DNA from: Rivularia sp. MS3
Lineage (GTDB): Bacteria; Cyanobacteriota; Cyanobacteriia; Cyanobacteriales; Nostocaceae
Assembly: GCA_019192545.1 (NCBI GenBank)
Contig: JAHCMI010000042.1
Coordinates: 1 to 64,000, forward strand
Direction: 5' to 3'
Length of the DNA: 64,000 bases
Positions within the stretch are counted from its first letter, which is position 1; the number at the start of each line of letters is the position of its first letter. Below are positions 56,609 through 64,000 of this stretch, one piece after another. The notes under the pieces are model-generated. The model was not told the DNA's origin and searched no databases. It was given only the letters and a program-made list of their open reading frames with translations. The translations under genes and the position numbers were made by a program.

Positions 56609-59080
56609 ATGGATGATGAGGCAGTATTAGTATGGTTGGATACCGTCGTACCTTCTAAAACTGGAGAACAATTAAGCGAATTAGAAAAAATTATTCTTCA
56701 ACAAGTTTGGCTGGGAAGAAAATACTTAGAAATTGCTGATTTTTATGGCTGTACTGAAGGGCATGCTAAAGATGTAGGCTCTCGGTTATGGAAATTACTT
56801 TCTAAGGTAATGCGTCAGAAAATTACTAAAAGTAACTGTCGCAGGGTTTTAGAAAAGTGTTTTCGTAAAGCTGGTACGATATCGGGATTGTTTGATTATC
56901 AAGTTACCCCTAACAGTTCCTTTATTGAAAACTTGGCGGAAAACCTAAGCCCCCAGCCTGCTTTAAGAGGAAATAATCAAAATTTGATCGAGCCGTTGTT
57001 GCTGGAGAATAATGTTGAACACGAAGATATCAATTTTATCGGTAGAAGCGATGCTATAGATCGTATCCATAATTTAGTAAATCTTGGTAACAAAGTTATT
57101 GTTATTCAAGGTGAAGGTGGTTTGGGGAAAACAACTTTAGCTCAGCAATACCTGCATTCTCAGCAATTTGATGTGGTTTTGGAATTGTTGATGGCGAAGG
57201 AGACTCAAAACATCACTTCAGCGCAACGGGTAGTGGAAGAGTGGTTAAAATATGATTTGGCACAAGAGCCGGGATTAGAGTTTGGAGTAACTTTAGGAAG
57301 ATTGAAACGACAACTCCACAGCAAGCGAATTGGAATTTTAATTGATAATTTAGAACCTGCACTCGATGGAAAAGGAAGATTTATTATCCCCCATCGCAAC
57401 TATATTGAATTGTTTCGGATTTTAACTGATGCGAGAATACAGTGTACAACTTTAATTACTAGTAGAGATAGACTTTGCGAACCTGAATTAAATGTAACTC
57501 ACTACCGACTTCCCGGTTTAAATGAGCAAAGTTGGCAACAATATTTTAGTAAGCGTGCAGTTAAAGTTGATTTACCCACTTTAGAAAAGATGCATCATGC
57601 TTATGGTGGAAATGCTAAAGCAATGGGAATTCTTTGCGGTTCAATTCAGGAAGATTTTGACGGTGATATTAATGCTTACTGGCAAGAAAATTATGCCGAT
57701 CCTTTAGCGGTAACCGATTTAAAAAATTTAGCTGCAAGTCAAATCAACCGCTTGCAAAATCTCGATTCTCAAGCATATCGTCTGCTGTGTCGTTTGGGAT
57801 GTTATCGCTACCAAGATGTTTCTAGCGTTCCCACTCAGGGGCTTTTGAGTTTGTTATGGGATGTGCCTTCAGAGCAGCACCGTCAAATTATCGCTTCATT
57901 AAAAAATCGTTCTTTGATAGAGTGCAATAAAGGTAAATATTGGCTGCATCCGGTAATTAGAGCCGAAGTTATTTCACGATTGCGTAAGTGTGAAGATTGG
58001 GCGATCGCCAATCACAAAGCAGCAGAATTTTGGACGCATAGTGTAGAAACAATCGAAACTTTTCAAGATGCTCTGCAAGCGTTGGAAGCTTATTATCACT
58101 ATATTGAAATCAATCAATTTGAATTAGCCGGAAAGCTGATTATCAAAAGTCGAAACAATCAGTGGGGACAATTTCTACCCCTCGGCAGCACTTTATACCG
58201 CATGGGTTTAATTCAACCAGTTTTATCTGCCATAATTCATATTATTAATCATATTGACGACGATAAGAAAATCAGCGAACTATATAATATTTTAGGTGAT
58301 TTGTATTGGATTAGCGGTAAAGTTGATGCTGCAATTTCATATCAAGAAAAAACTATTTTTTTAGCCAGACAATCACTAGCAAGTTTGGAGAATAAAAAAG
58401 ATAACAACCAAGCATTTTACTATTATCGAATGCTGGAAGTTGATTCTTTATTAAGCATCGGACTTTATAAAATAGATTTATGGGAATTGCAAGAATCCGC
58501 TCAATTTTTTCAACAGGTAATTAACTTAGCTCAGAATACCGCACATCATCCCTGGGCAGAAAAAGCAGCAGTTTGTTTATCTTTAGTTAATTCCTATTTA
58601 GAACAATACCCATCTGCTTATTTACTTGCGGATGAGTGTTACAACAATATTAAAGCAGAGCCGAATATTGAAAAAACTGGAAGATTTGCTTATTTTATTC
58701 AAATACTCGGTCAAACCTATATAAAATTAGCAGACTTTAGTAAAGCAAAAGAAATGTTTTCGATGGCTTTGGCTTTTGCAGAAGAAAGCCACTATACACA
58801 AGTAAAAGCCAAAAGTTTAAATGGTTTAGCAGAAATTCATCGCAGCAATAAAGAATTTGAATTGGCTTTGAAAAATCATTTAGAAGCAATCGAGCTATTA
58901 GATAAAATCGGTGCGAAATGCGATTTAGCAGAAGCTTATTTTCAACTTGGTTTGACTTATAAGAATATGGGAAAAGAGAGTGAAAGTCAGGTAAATACTG
59001 ATAAGGCTATTCGCTTGTTTTCCGAGATCAAAGCGCCAAAGCAGGTGGAGAAAATTAGCAGTCAGTTAGCAGTTGTGTAG
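56609..59080 (+). CDS. vMAP-like HTH / NB-ARC / TPR STAND protein
   Basis: This 823-residue cytoplasmic STAND ATPase starts with about 90 residues resembling the helix-turn-helix module of vWA-MoxR-associated proteins (LSELEKIILQQVWLGRKYL, then EIADFYGCTEGHAKDVGSRL). An NB-ARC core follows, with Walker A GEGGLGKTT near residues 170-178, Walker B IGILIDNLEPAL and the ITSRDRL sensor. A winged-helix part (WLHPVIRAEVISRL) comes next, then TPR repeats from about 540 to 823. Such proteins switch on when the TPR sensor binds a ligand. The N-terminal module usually recruits a partner; no separate effector is adjacent, but a hybrid kinase gene starts 129 bp downstream. Confidence 0.83.
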   Translation: MDDEAVLVWLDTVVPSKTGEQLSELEKIILQQVWLGRKYLEIADFYGCTEGHAKDVGSRLWKLLSKVMRQKITKSNCRRVLEKCFRKAGTISGLFDYQVTPNSSFIENLAENLSPQPALRGNNQNLIEPLLLENNVEHEDINFIGRSDAIDRIHNLVNLGNKVIVIQGEGGLGKTTLAQQYLHSQQFDVVLELLMAKETQNITSAQRVVEEWLKYDLAQEPGLEFGVTLGRLKRQLHSKRIGILIDNLEPALDGKGRFIIPHRNYIELFRILTDARIQCTTLITSRDRLCEPELNVTHYRLPGLNEQSWQQYFSKRAVKVDLPTLEKMHHAYGGNAKAMGILCGSIQEDFDGDINAYWQENYADPLAVTDLKNLAASQINRLQNLDSQAYRLLCRLGCYRYQDVSSVPTQGLLSLLWDVPSEQHRQIIASLKNRSLIECNKGKYWLHPVIRAEVISRLRKCEDWAIANHKAAEFWTHSVETIETFQDALQALEAYYHYIEINQFELAGKLIIKSRNNQWGQFLPLGSTLYRMGLIQPVLSAIIHIINHIDDDKKISELYNILGDLYWISGKVDAAISYQEKTIFLARQSLASLENKKDNNQAFYYYRMLEVDSLLSIGLYKIDLWELQESAQFFQQVINLAQNTAHHPWAEKAAVCLSLVNSYLEQYPSAYLLADECYNNIKAEPNIEKTGRFAYFIQILGQTYIKLADFSKAKEMFSMALAFAEESHYTQVKAKSLNGLAEIHRSNKEFELALKNHLEAIELLDKIGAKCDLAEAYFQLGLTYKNMGKESESQVNTDKAIRLFSEIKAPKQVEKISSQLAVV

Positions 59081-59209
59081 AGTAGATTTTTAAGTCAATA
59101 TTCCACGGAAAAACATTTTGTTATCTCAACCGTTCAAAGTTTACCATTAATGATTTTTTTTAGAATGATTTGGGAATACTAAATCCAGAAGCGTCAGGTA
59201 TTAAGCATT

Positions 59210-62200
59210 ATGGTTCATATTCAAGGATATCAAATCAACGAACAACTCTATAATGGTTCGAGAACGTTAGTGTATCGTGCTGTCCGAGAAAATGACCAAA
59301 AACCTGTTGTAATCAAAGTACTGCAAAATGCTTACCCAAGCTTTAACGAGCTTTTGCAATTTCGTAACCAATATACAATTGCCAAAAACTTAGATATTCA
59401 TGGAATTGTTCGTCCTTACAGTCTGGAGTCATTAGACAATAGCTATGCTTTAGTGATGGAAGATTTTGGTGGGGTTTCTCTGGATGAATACATGCAGATG
59501 AATAATGGTTTGTGTTTGCAGAAACTATTATCAATAGTAGTACAAGTCAGCGATATTCTTCACAATCTGCATCAAAATCGAGTTGTTCATAAAGATATTA
59601 AACCAGCAAATATATTAATTAATCCCGAAACACAACAAGTTAAATTAATTGATTTTAGTATCGCTTCATTGCTTCCTAAAGAAAGCCAAGAAATTAAGAA
59701 TCCGAACAGTTTAGAAGGAACGCTTGCTTATATATCACCCGAACAAACTGGAAGGATGAATCGGGGTATTGACTATCGGGCTGATTTTTATGCTTTGGGT
59801 GTCACTTTTTATGAGTTATTGACGGGAAAATTACCGTTTCAATCGGATGATGCTATGGAATTGCTGCATTGTCATATTGCAAAAAACCCTCCAGTAATAA
59901 AGAAATCTCACCCTAATCTTCTGCTTGGTAATGTTCAAGGAATAAGCAAACCTCACCCGAACTCTGGGGTTGGCAATTCTGCGGAAATAAAAAAACCTCA
60001 CCCTAACCCTCTCCTTGGTAAGGAGAGGGGACAGGATTTTCCTCAAGTTTTGTCAGATATCGTCATGAAAATGATGGCGAAAAATGCTGAAGATAGATAT
60101 CAAAGTGCTTTGGGTTTAAAGCATGATTTAGAAATTTGTTTGTATCAGTTAAAAGATACTGGCAATATAGCATCCTTTGAAATTGCTCAGCGAGATATTA
60201 GTGAGAGATTTTTGATTCCGGAAAAGTTATACGGTAGAGAAAATGAAGTTCAACAACTACTATCAGCATTTGAACGGGTATCCAATGGATATAACGAATT
60301 AATGTTGGTTGCGGGTTTTTCTGGTATCGGTAAAACTGCGGTAGTTAATGAAGTTCATAAACCCATTGTTAAGCAGCGGGGTTATTTTATAAAGGGTAAG
60401 TTTGACCAGTTTAATCGGAATATTCCTTTAGATGCTTTTGTACAAGCTTTTAAAAATTTAGTTGCACAGTTAAGAACGGAAAGCGATGTTCAATTATCAA
60501 TTTGGAAGAGTCAGATATTAATGGTTTTGGGAGATAATGCCCAAGTAATTATTGATGTTATTCCCGAATTAGAACAAATTATTGGTAAGCAATCTCCCGT
60601 TACAGAATTATCGGGTACTGCTGCTCAAAATAGGTTTAATTCATTATTTCAAAAATTTATTCAAGTTTTTACTACTAAAGAACACCCTTTAGTTATTTTC
60701 TTGGATGACTTACAGTGGGCTGATTCTGCTTCTTTAAAATTGATGCAGTTGCTAATGAGTGAATCGGAAAATGCCTATTTATTTTTAATTGGTGCCTATC
60801 GCGATAATGAAGTGTTTCCGGCTCATCCTTTGATGTTAACTTTGGAGGAAATCGATAAAGCCGAAGCTGCGATTAATACTATTACTTTAGCTCCGTTAAA
60901 TGAAAGAAGTTTAAATCAACTGGTTGCCGATACTTTAAATTGTCTTTCTTCGAGGGCAGAAGCATTAACTCAACTCATATATCAAAAAACTCAAGGAAAT
61001 CCATTTTTTAGCACGCAATTTTTAAAATATCTGTATGAAGATGGTTTAATAAAATTTAATTTTGATGATGGTTTTTGGCAGTGCGATATTTCTGAAGTTA
61101 TAGCTTTAGCGCTTACCGATAATGTGGTTGAATTTATGGCTTTGCAGCTATATAAACTTTCTGAATCTAGCCAGAATATTTTGAAATTAGCAGCTTGTAT
61201 TGGAAATCAATTTGATTTAAATACTTTGGCAATCGTTTGCGAAAAATCAGAAGCCGATGCTGCTGTTGATTTATGGAAAGCTCTACAATTTGGATTGATT
61301 TTACCTCAAAGTGAAGTTTATAAATTTTATATTGGGGAACAGCAACAAGTTAATCAAAAACAAATTTCTGAAGTTGTTAACTATAAATTTTTACATGACA
61401 GAGTTCAACAAGCTGCTTATTCTTTGATTCCCGATGATAAAAAACAAGCAACTCATTTAAAAATTGGGCAATTATTATTAGAGCAAACCTCAAAGAAAGA
61501 GCGAGACGAAAAACTTTTTGATATTGTTAACCATTTGAATGTCGGTAAATCTTTAATTACTCAACCATCAAAACGTTCGGAATTAGCTCAGTTGAATTTG
61601 GAAGTTGGACGTAAAGCTAAATCTGCGACAGCATACAGCGCTGCAATTGCTTATTTCAATATTGGGATTGAATTATTAGAGGAGAATTGTTGGGAATCGC
61701 AATATGAATTAACTCTTGCTTTATACCAAGCAAAAGCAGAAGCAATTTACTTAAATGGTGAGTTTGAACAACTAGATGCAGTTGTTAATCTAACGCTACA
61801 GTCTGCTAAATCTCTATTAGATAAAATCGCAACTTACGAAACCCAAATTCAAGCCTGTATGGCACAAAATCAGCTTTCAGAAGCAATCAAAACCGCTCTT
61901 GATGTTCTGAAAAAACTGGGGATTGATTTACCACAGACTCCGAATATGGCAAGGGTTTTACTCGGATTAGCTCAAACCAAGCTGATTCTAGCCGCAAAAA
62001 AACCCCAAGACTTAGCGAATCTGCCAACCATGACTAATCCCGAAAAATTAGCAGCCATGCGGATTCTTTCCAGTGCTTTATCTGCGGCGTTTATTGGTGC
62101 CCCGAAACTATTACCTTTACTAGTTTTCCAGCAAGTTAACTTATCGATCAAGTATGGCAATATGCCTTTATCAGCTTTTGCCTATGCTTGGTATGGAACC

Positions 62201-64000
62201 ATTTTATGTGGTGTTGTACTCGATATTAATACGGGCTATGAATTTGGACAATTAGCTGTACAAGTATTAGAACAATTCCATGCTCAAAATCTTCGCTGTA
62301 AAACTATATTTATGGTGAATTCTTTTATCAACCATTGGAAACAGCATCTCAAATCTACCTTCTGTGGACTTCAGGAAGCTTATCAAAGTGGAATTGAAAA
62401 TGGTGATGTAGAGTACGGAGCCTGGTCTGCTTTATTGCACGGTATACACTTGTACTTTAATGGGAGAGAACTCTTTGATTTAGAGCAAACTTTGTATCAT
62501 TACGGCGAAGCTGTCAAGCAGTCGAAGCAGAATAATGCTTTGGTTTACATCAATATTTATCGTCAGTGTGCATTGAACTTAATGGGAAAAACCCCATCAC
62601 CGAGCTTGTTTGACGGTCCTTGCTATAGCGAGACAGACAACCTTCCCACACAAATCAAAACTGGCGATCGCACTGGAATTTTCTTCTACTATGTGAATCA
62701 ACTTCAACTACATTATTTATTTAGTGAATTTGAAACTGCGGTAGAAATAGTGAATCGTTTTCAAGATTACGAAGAAGCAGGAATGGCGCTGCTTCCGAAT
62801 GTAGCGCTTTACCTGTACGATTCTTTAGCACGACTCGCACTATATTCTACAGCGATTAAAAGACAAAGGTTGCGCTTGTTAAATAAAGTCAGGAAAAACC
62901 AGAAAAAACTGAAAAAGTGGGCGGATTTTGCTCCCATGAATTCGCTACATAAATGGAATCTTGTAGAAGCAGAACGTTACCGGGTTTTAGGTAAATATAC
63001 AAAAGCAATGACCTATTATGATTGTGCTATTTCCGGAGCCAAAGAAAATGGTTATTGTAACGAAGAAGCTTTAGCAAACGAACTTGCAGGTCAATTTTAT
63101 CTTGAATGGAATAAACAAAAAGTTGCTGCTGGATATATGCAAGAAGCTTACTACTGTTATTCCCGTTGGGGAGCCAAAGCCAAAACCGATGATTTAGAAA
63201 AACGCTATCCCGATTTACTCCGTCCAATATTCGAGCAAGCTACACAGGTAATAAATCCCTTAGAAACTTTAACCACAATTGCAGCACCTAATTTCTCAAT
63301 TCATAGTTCTACAACCAGAACTTCTACTTCTAGCACCAGCATCAACGCTGCTTTAGATTTTGCGGCTATCATCAAAGCTTCCCAAGCCCTTTCGAGTACC
63401 ATTGAACAATCAGAATTACTGAGTCAACTTACCCAAATTATTCTGCAAAATTCTGGTGGTGATTACTGCGCGTTAATTCTACCAAATACTGATAGTGAAT
63501 GGTGTGTCCAAGCCATCGCGACACCCGAAACCATAGAACTTTGTTCCCAACCCTTGGACGGTAATCAAAATTTACCCGTCAAATTAATTAATTATGTCAA
63601 AAACACTCAACAATTAGCAGTAATCGATAATCTTAAAACTGATTCACCCGTTATTGATGAATATTTTGATAAACAGCAACCATCAAGTATTTTATGTTTA
63701 CCCATCCTTGCTCAAGGACATTTGATGGGAATTCTGTACTTAAAAAACAGCTTGGCTAGTGGTGTATTTTCCAACAAACGGTTACTGATTCTCAATTTTC
63801 TTTGCACCCAAGCCGCTATTTCTTTAGAAAATGCTCGGCTTTATCAACAAGCTCAAATATATGCCCAGCAACTGGAAGAATCGCAGCTACAAGTAGTGCA
63901 AAATGAAAAAATGGCGACTTTGGGTAACTTAGTTGCAGGAGTAGCACACGAGGTTAATAATCCGATTGGATTTCTCACAGGAAGTATCAGCAATGCCGAA
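59210..64000 (+). CDS. Ser/Thr kinase-AAA-GAF-histidine kinase hybrid (3' end cut)
   Basis: The frame is open from the ATG at 59210 to the window end (1,597 codons, no stop), so the gene is partial. In order: an Hanks-type kinase (about 1-300) with Lys36, HKDIKPAN (catalytic Asp129) and DFS (148-150) in place of DFG; an AAA/STAND ATPase with Walker A GFSGIGKT at 369-376 and FLDDLQWAD; a long helical region (about 700-1370); a GAF domain (about 1395-1545); and the start of a histidine kinase with the H-box His1580 in AGVAHEVNNP. This is the HstK-type layout known from heterocystous cyanobacteria. Residues about 229-277 are an insertion of repeat DNA. The ATP-binding kinase core would follow outside the window. 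Confidence 0.9.
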   Translation, partial: MVHIQGYQINEQLYNGSRTLVYRAVRENDQKPVVIKVLQNAYPSFNELLQFRNQYTIAKNLDIHGIVRPYSLESLDNSYALVMEDFGGVSLDEYMQMNNGLCLQKLLSIVVQVSDILHNLHQNRVVHKDIKPANILINPETQQVKLIDFSIASLLPKESQEIKNPNSLEGTLAYISPEQTGRMNRGIDYRADFYALGVTFYELLTGKLPFQSDDAMELLHCHIAKNPPVIKKSHPNLLLGNVQGISKPHPNSGVGNSAEIKKPHPNPLLGKERGQDFPQVLSDIVMKMMAKNAEDRYQSALGLKHDLEICLYQLKDTGNIASFEIAQRDISERFLIPEKLYGRENEVQQLLSAFERVSNGYNELMLVAGFSGIGKTAVVNEVHKPIVKQRGYFIKGKFDQFNRNIPLDAFVQAFKNLVAQLRTESDVQLSIWKSQILMVLGDNAQVIIDVIPELEQIIGKQSPVTELSGTAAQNRFNSLFQKFIQVFTTKEHPLVIFLDDLQWADSASLKLMQLLMSESENAYLFLIGAYRDNEVFPAHPLMLTLEEIDKAEAAINTITLAPLNERSLNQLVADTLNCLSSRAEALTQLIYQKTQGNPFFSTQFLKYLYEDGLIKFNFDDGFWQCDISEVIALALTDNVVEFMALQLYKLSESSQNILKLAACIGNQFDLNTLAIVCEKSEADAAVDLWKALQFGLILPQSEVYKFYIGEQQQVNQKQISEVVNYKFLHDRVQQAAYSLIPDDKKQATHLKIGQLLLEQTSKKERDEKLFDIVNHLNVGKSLITQPSKRSELAQLNLEVGRKAKSATAYSAAIAYFNIGIELLEENCWESQYELTLALYQAKAEAIYLNGEFEQLDAVVNLTLQSAKSLLDKIATYETQIQACMAQNQLSEAIKTALDVLKKLGIDLPQTPNMARVLLGLAQTKLILAAKKPQDLANLPTMTNPEKLAAMRILSSALSAAFIGAPKLLPLLVFQQVNLSIKYGNMPLSAFAYAWYGTILCGVVLDINTGYEFGQLAVQVLEQFHAQNLRCKTIFMVNSFINHWKQHLKSTFCGLQEAYQSGIENGDVEYGAWSALLHGIHLYFNGRELFDLEQTLYHYGEAVKQSKQNNALVYINIYRQCALNLMGKTPSPSLFDGPCYSETDNLPTQIKTGDRTGIFFYYVNQLQLHYLFSEFETAVEIVNRFQDYEEAGMALLPNVALYLYDSLARLALYSTAIKRQRLRLLNKVRKNQKKLKKWADFAPMNSLHKWNLVEAERYRVLGKYTKAMTYYDCAISGAKENGYCNEEALANELAGQFYLEWNKQKVAAGYMQEAYYCYSRWGAKAKTDDLEKRYPDLLRPIFEQATQVINPLETLTTIAAPNFSIHSSTTRTSTSSTSINAALDFAAIIKASQALSSTIEQSELLSQLTQIILQNSGGDYCALILPNTDSEWCVQAIATPETIELCSQPLDGNQNLPVKLINYVKNTQQLAVIDNLKTDSPVIDEYFDKQQPSSILCLPILAQGHLMGILYLKNSLASGVFSNKRLLILNFLCTQAAISLENARLYQQAQIYAQQLEESQLQVVQNEKMATLGNLVAGVAHEVNNPIGFLTGSISNAE
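59894..60038 (+). repeat. Palindromic intergenic repeat inserted in the kinase domain
   Basis: Three loosely tandem, in-frame units (KKSHPNLLLGN, SKPHPNSGVGN, KKPHPNPLLGK) are encoded here. The third contains CCCTCTCC (60007-60014) / GGAGAGGG (60022-60029), identical in stem to the intergenic palindrome at 54334-54357. It interrupts the kinase C-lobe between HCHIAKNPP and LSDIVMKMMAKNAEDRYQSA. Confidence 0.82.

Overview
The window comes from a filamentous, probably heterocyst-forming cyanobacterium of the Nostocales (Calothrix/Rivularia/Nostoc type). This rests on AT-rich DNA with many GCGATCGC (HIP1) octamers, heptanucleotide tandem repeats between genes, petC-petA, Ycf35/DUF1257, DUF3067, a three-gene mycosporine cluster and very large hybrid kinase and STAND proteins. 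No species is claimed.

Left half (1-27 kb), mostly conserved housekeeping genes. Positions 1-60 look like the right end of an IS200/IS605-type element whose coding part lies outside the window. A minus-strand operon DUF2997-DUF1257-ferredoxin follows, then a hypothetical gene and the type IV pilus genes pilB-pilT-pilC (minus). Diverging from pilB is grpE-dnaK-dnaJ, continuing into a TusA-like gene and rsgA, then a GH57 branching enzyme. The minus-strand cluster mysA-mysB-mysC (mycosporine-glycine synthesis) is followed by 2.2 kb of apparently gene-free DNA, then petC-petA (minus, strong terminator), DUF3067, DUF2087, a CsaA-like protein and tatC.

Right half (28-64 kb), dominated by large signalling or conflict-type NTPases. 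These are a P-loop ATPase coupled by a TAGTG overlap to a TPR-STAND-TM-WD40 protein (14 WD repeats), two tandem paralogues with a signal peptide, HEAT repeats, one membrane span and a NACHT-like ATPase, a receiver-domain protein joined to an MscS-like channel, a vMAP-like HTH/NB-ARC/TPR protein, and a Ser/Thr kinase-AAA-GAF-histidine kinase hybrid cut by the window end. Ordinary genes lie between them: a lytic transglycosylase, a UbiH-like hydroxylase, a CBS-GGDEF protein, YebC, a sugar-binding lipoprotein, a KMO-like monooxygenase, uppS and a ferritin-like protein.

Small repeats have shaped the whole window. Heptad arrays start exactly at several stop codons. Two copies of a ~128-bp MITE-like element are present, one with a nested GC-rich insertion. 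Intergenic-type repeats have also entered reading frames (STAND-WD40 gene, hybrid kinase gene). The best candidates for an undescribed system are the tandem HEAT-TM-STAND pair with the neighbouring receiver/MscS pair, and the ATPase + STAND-WD40 pair.
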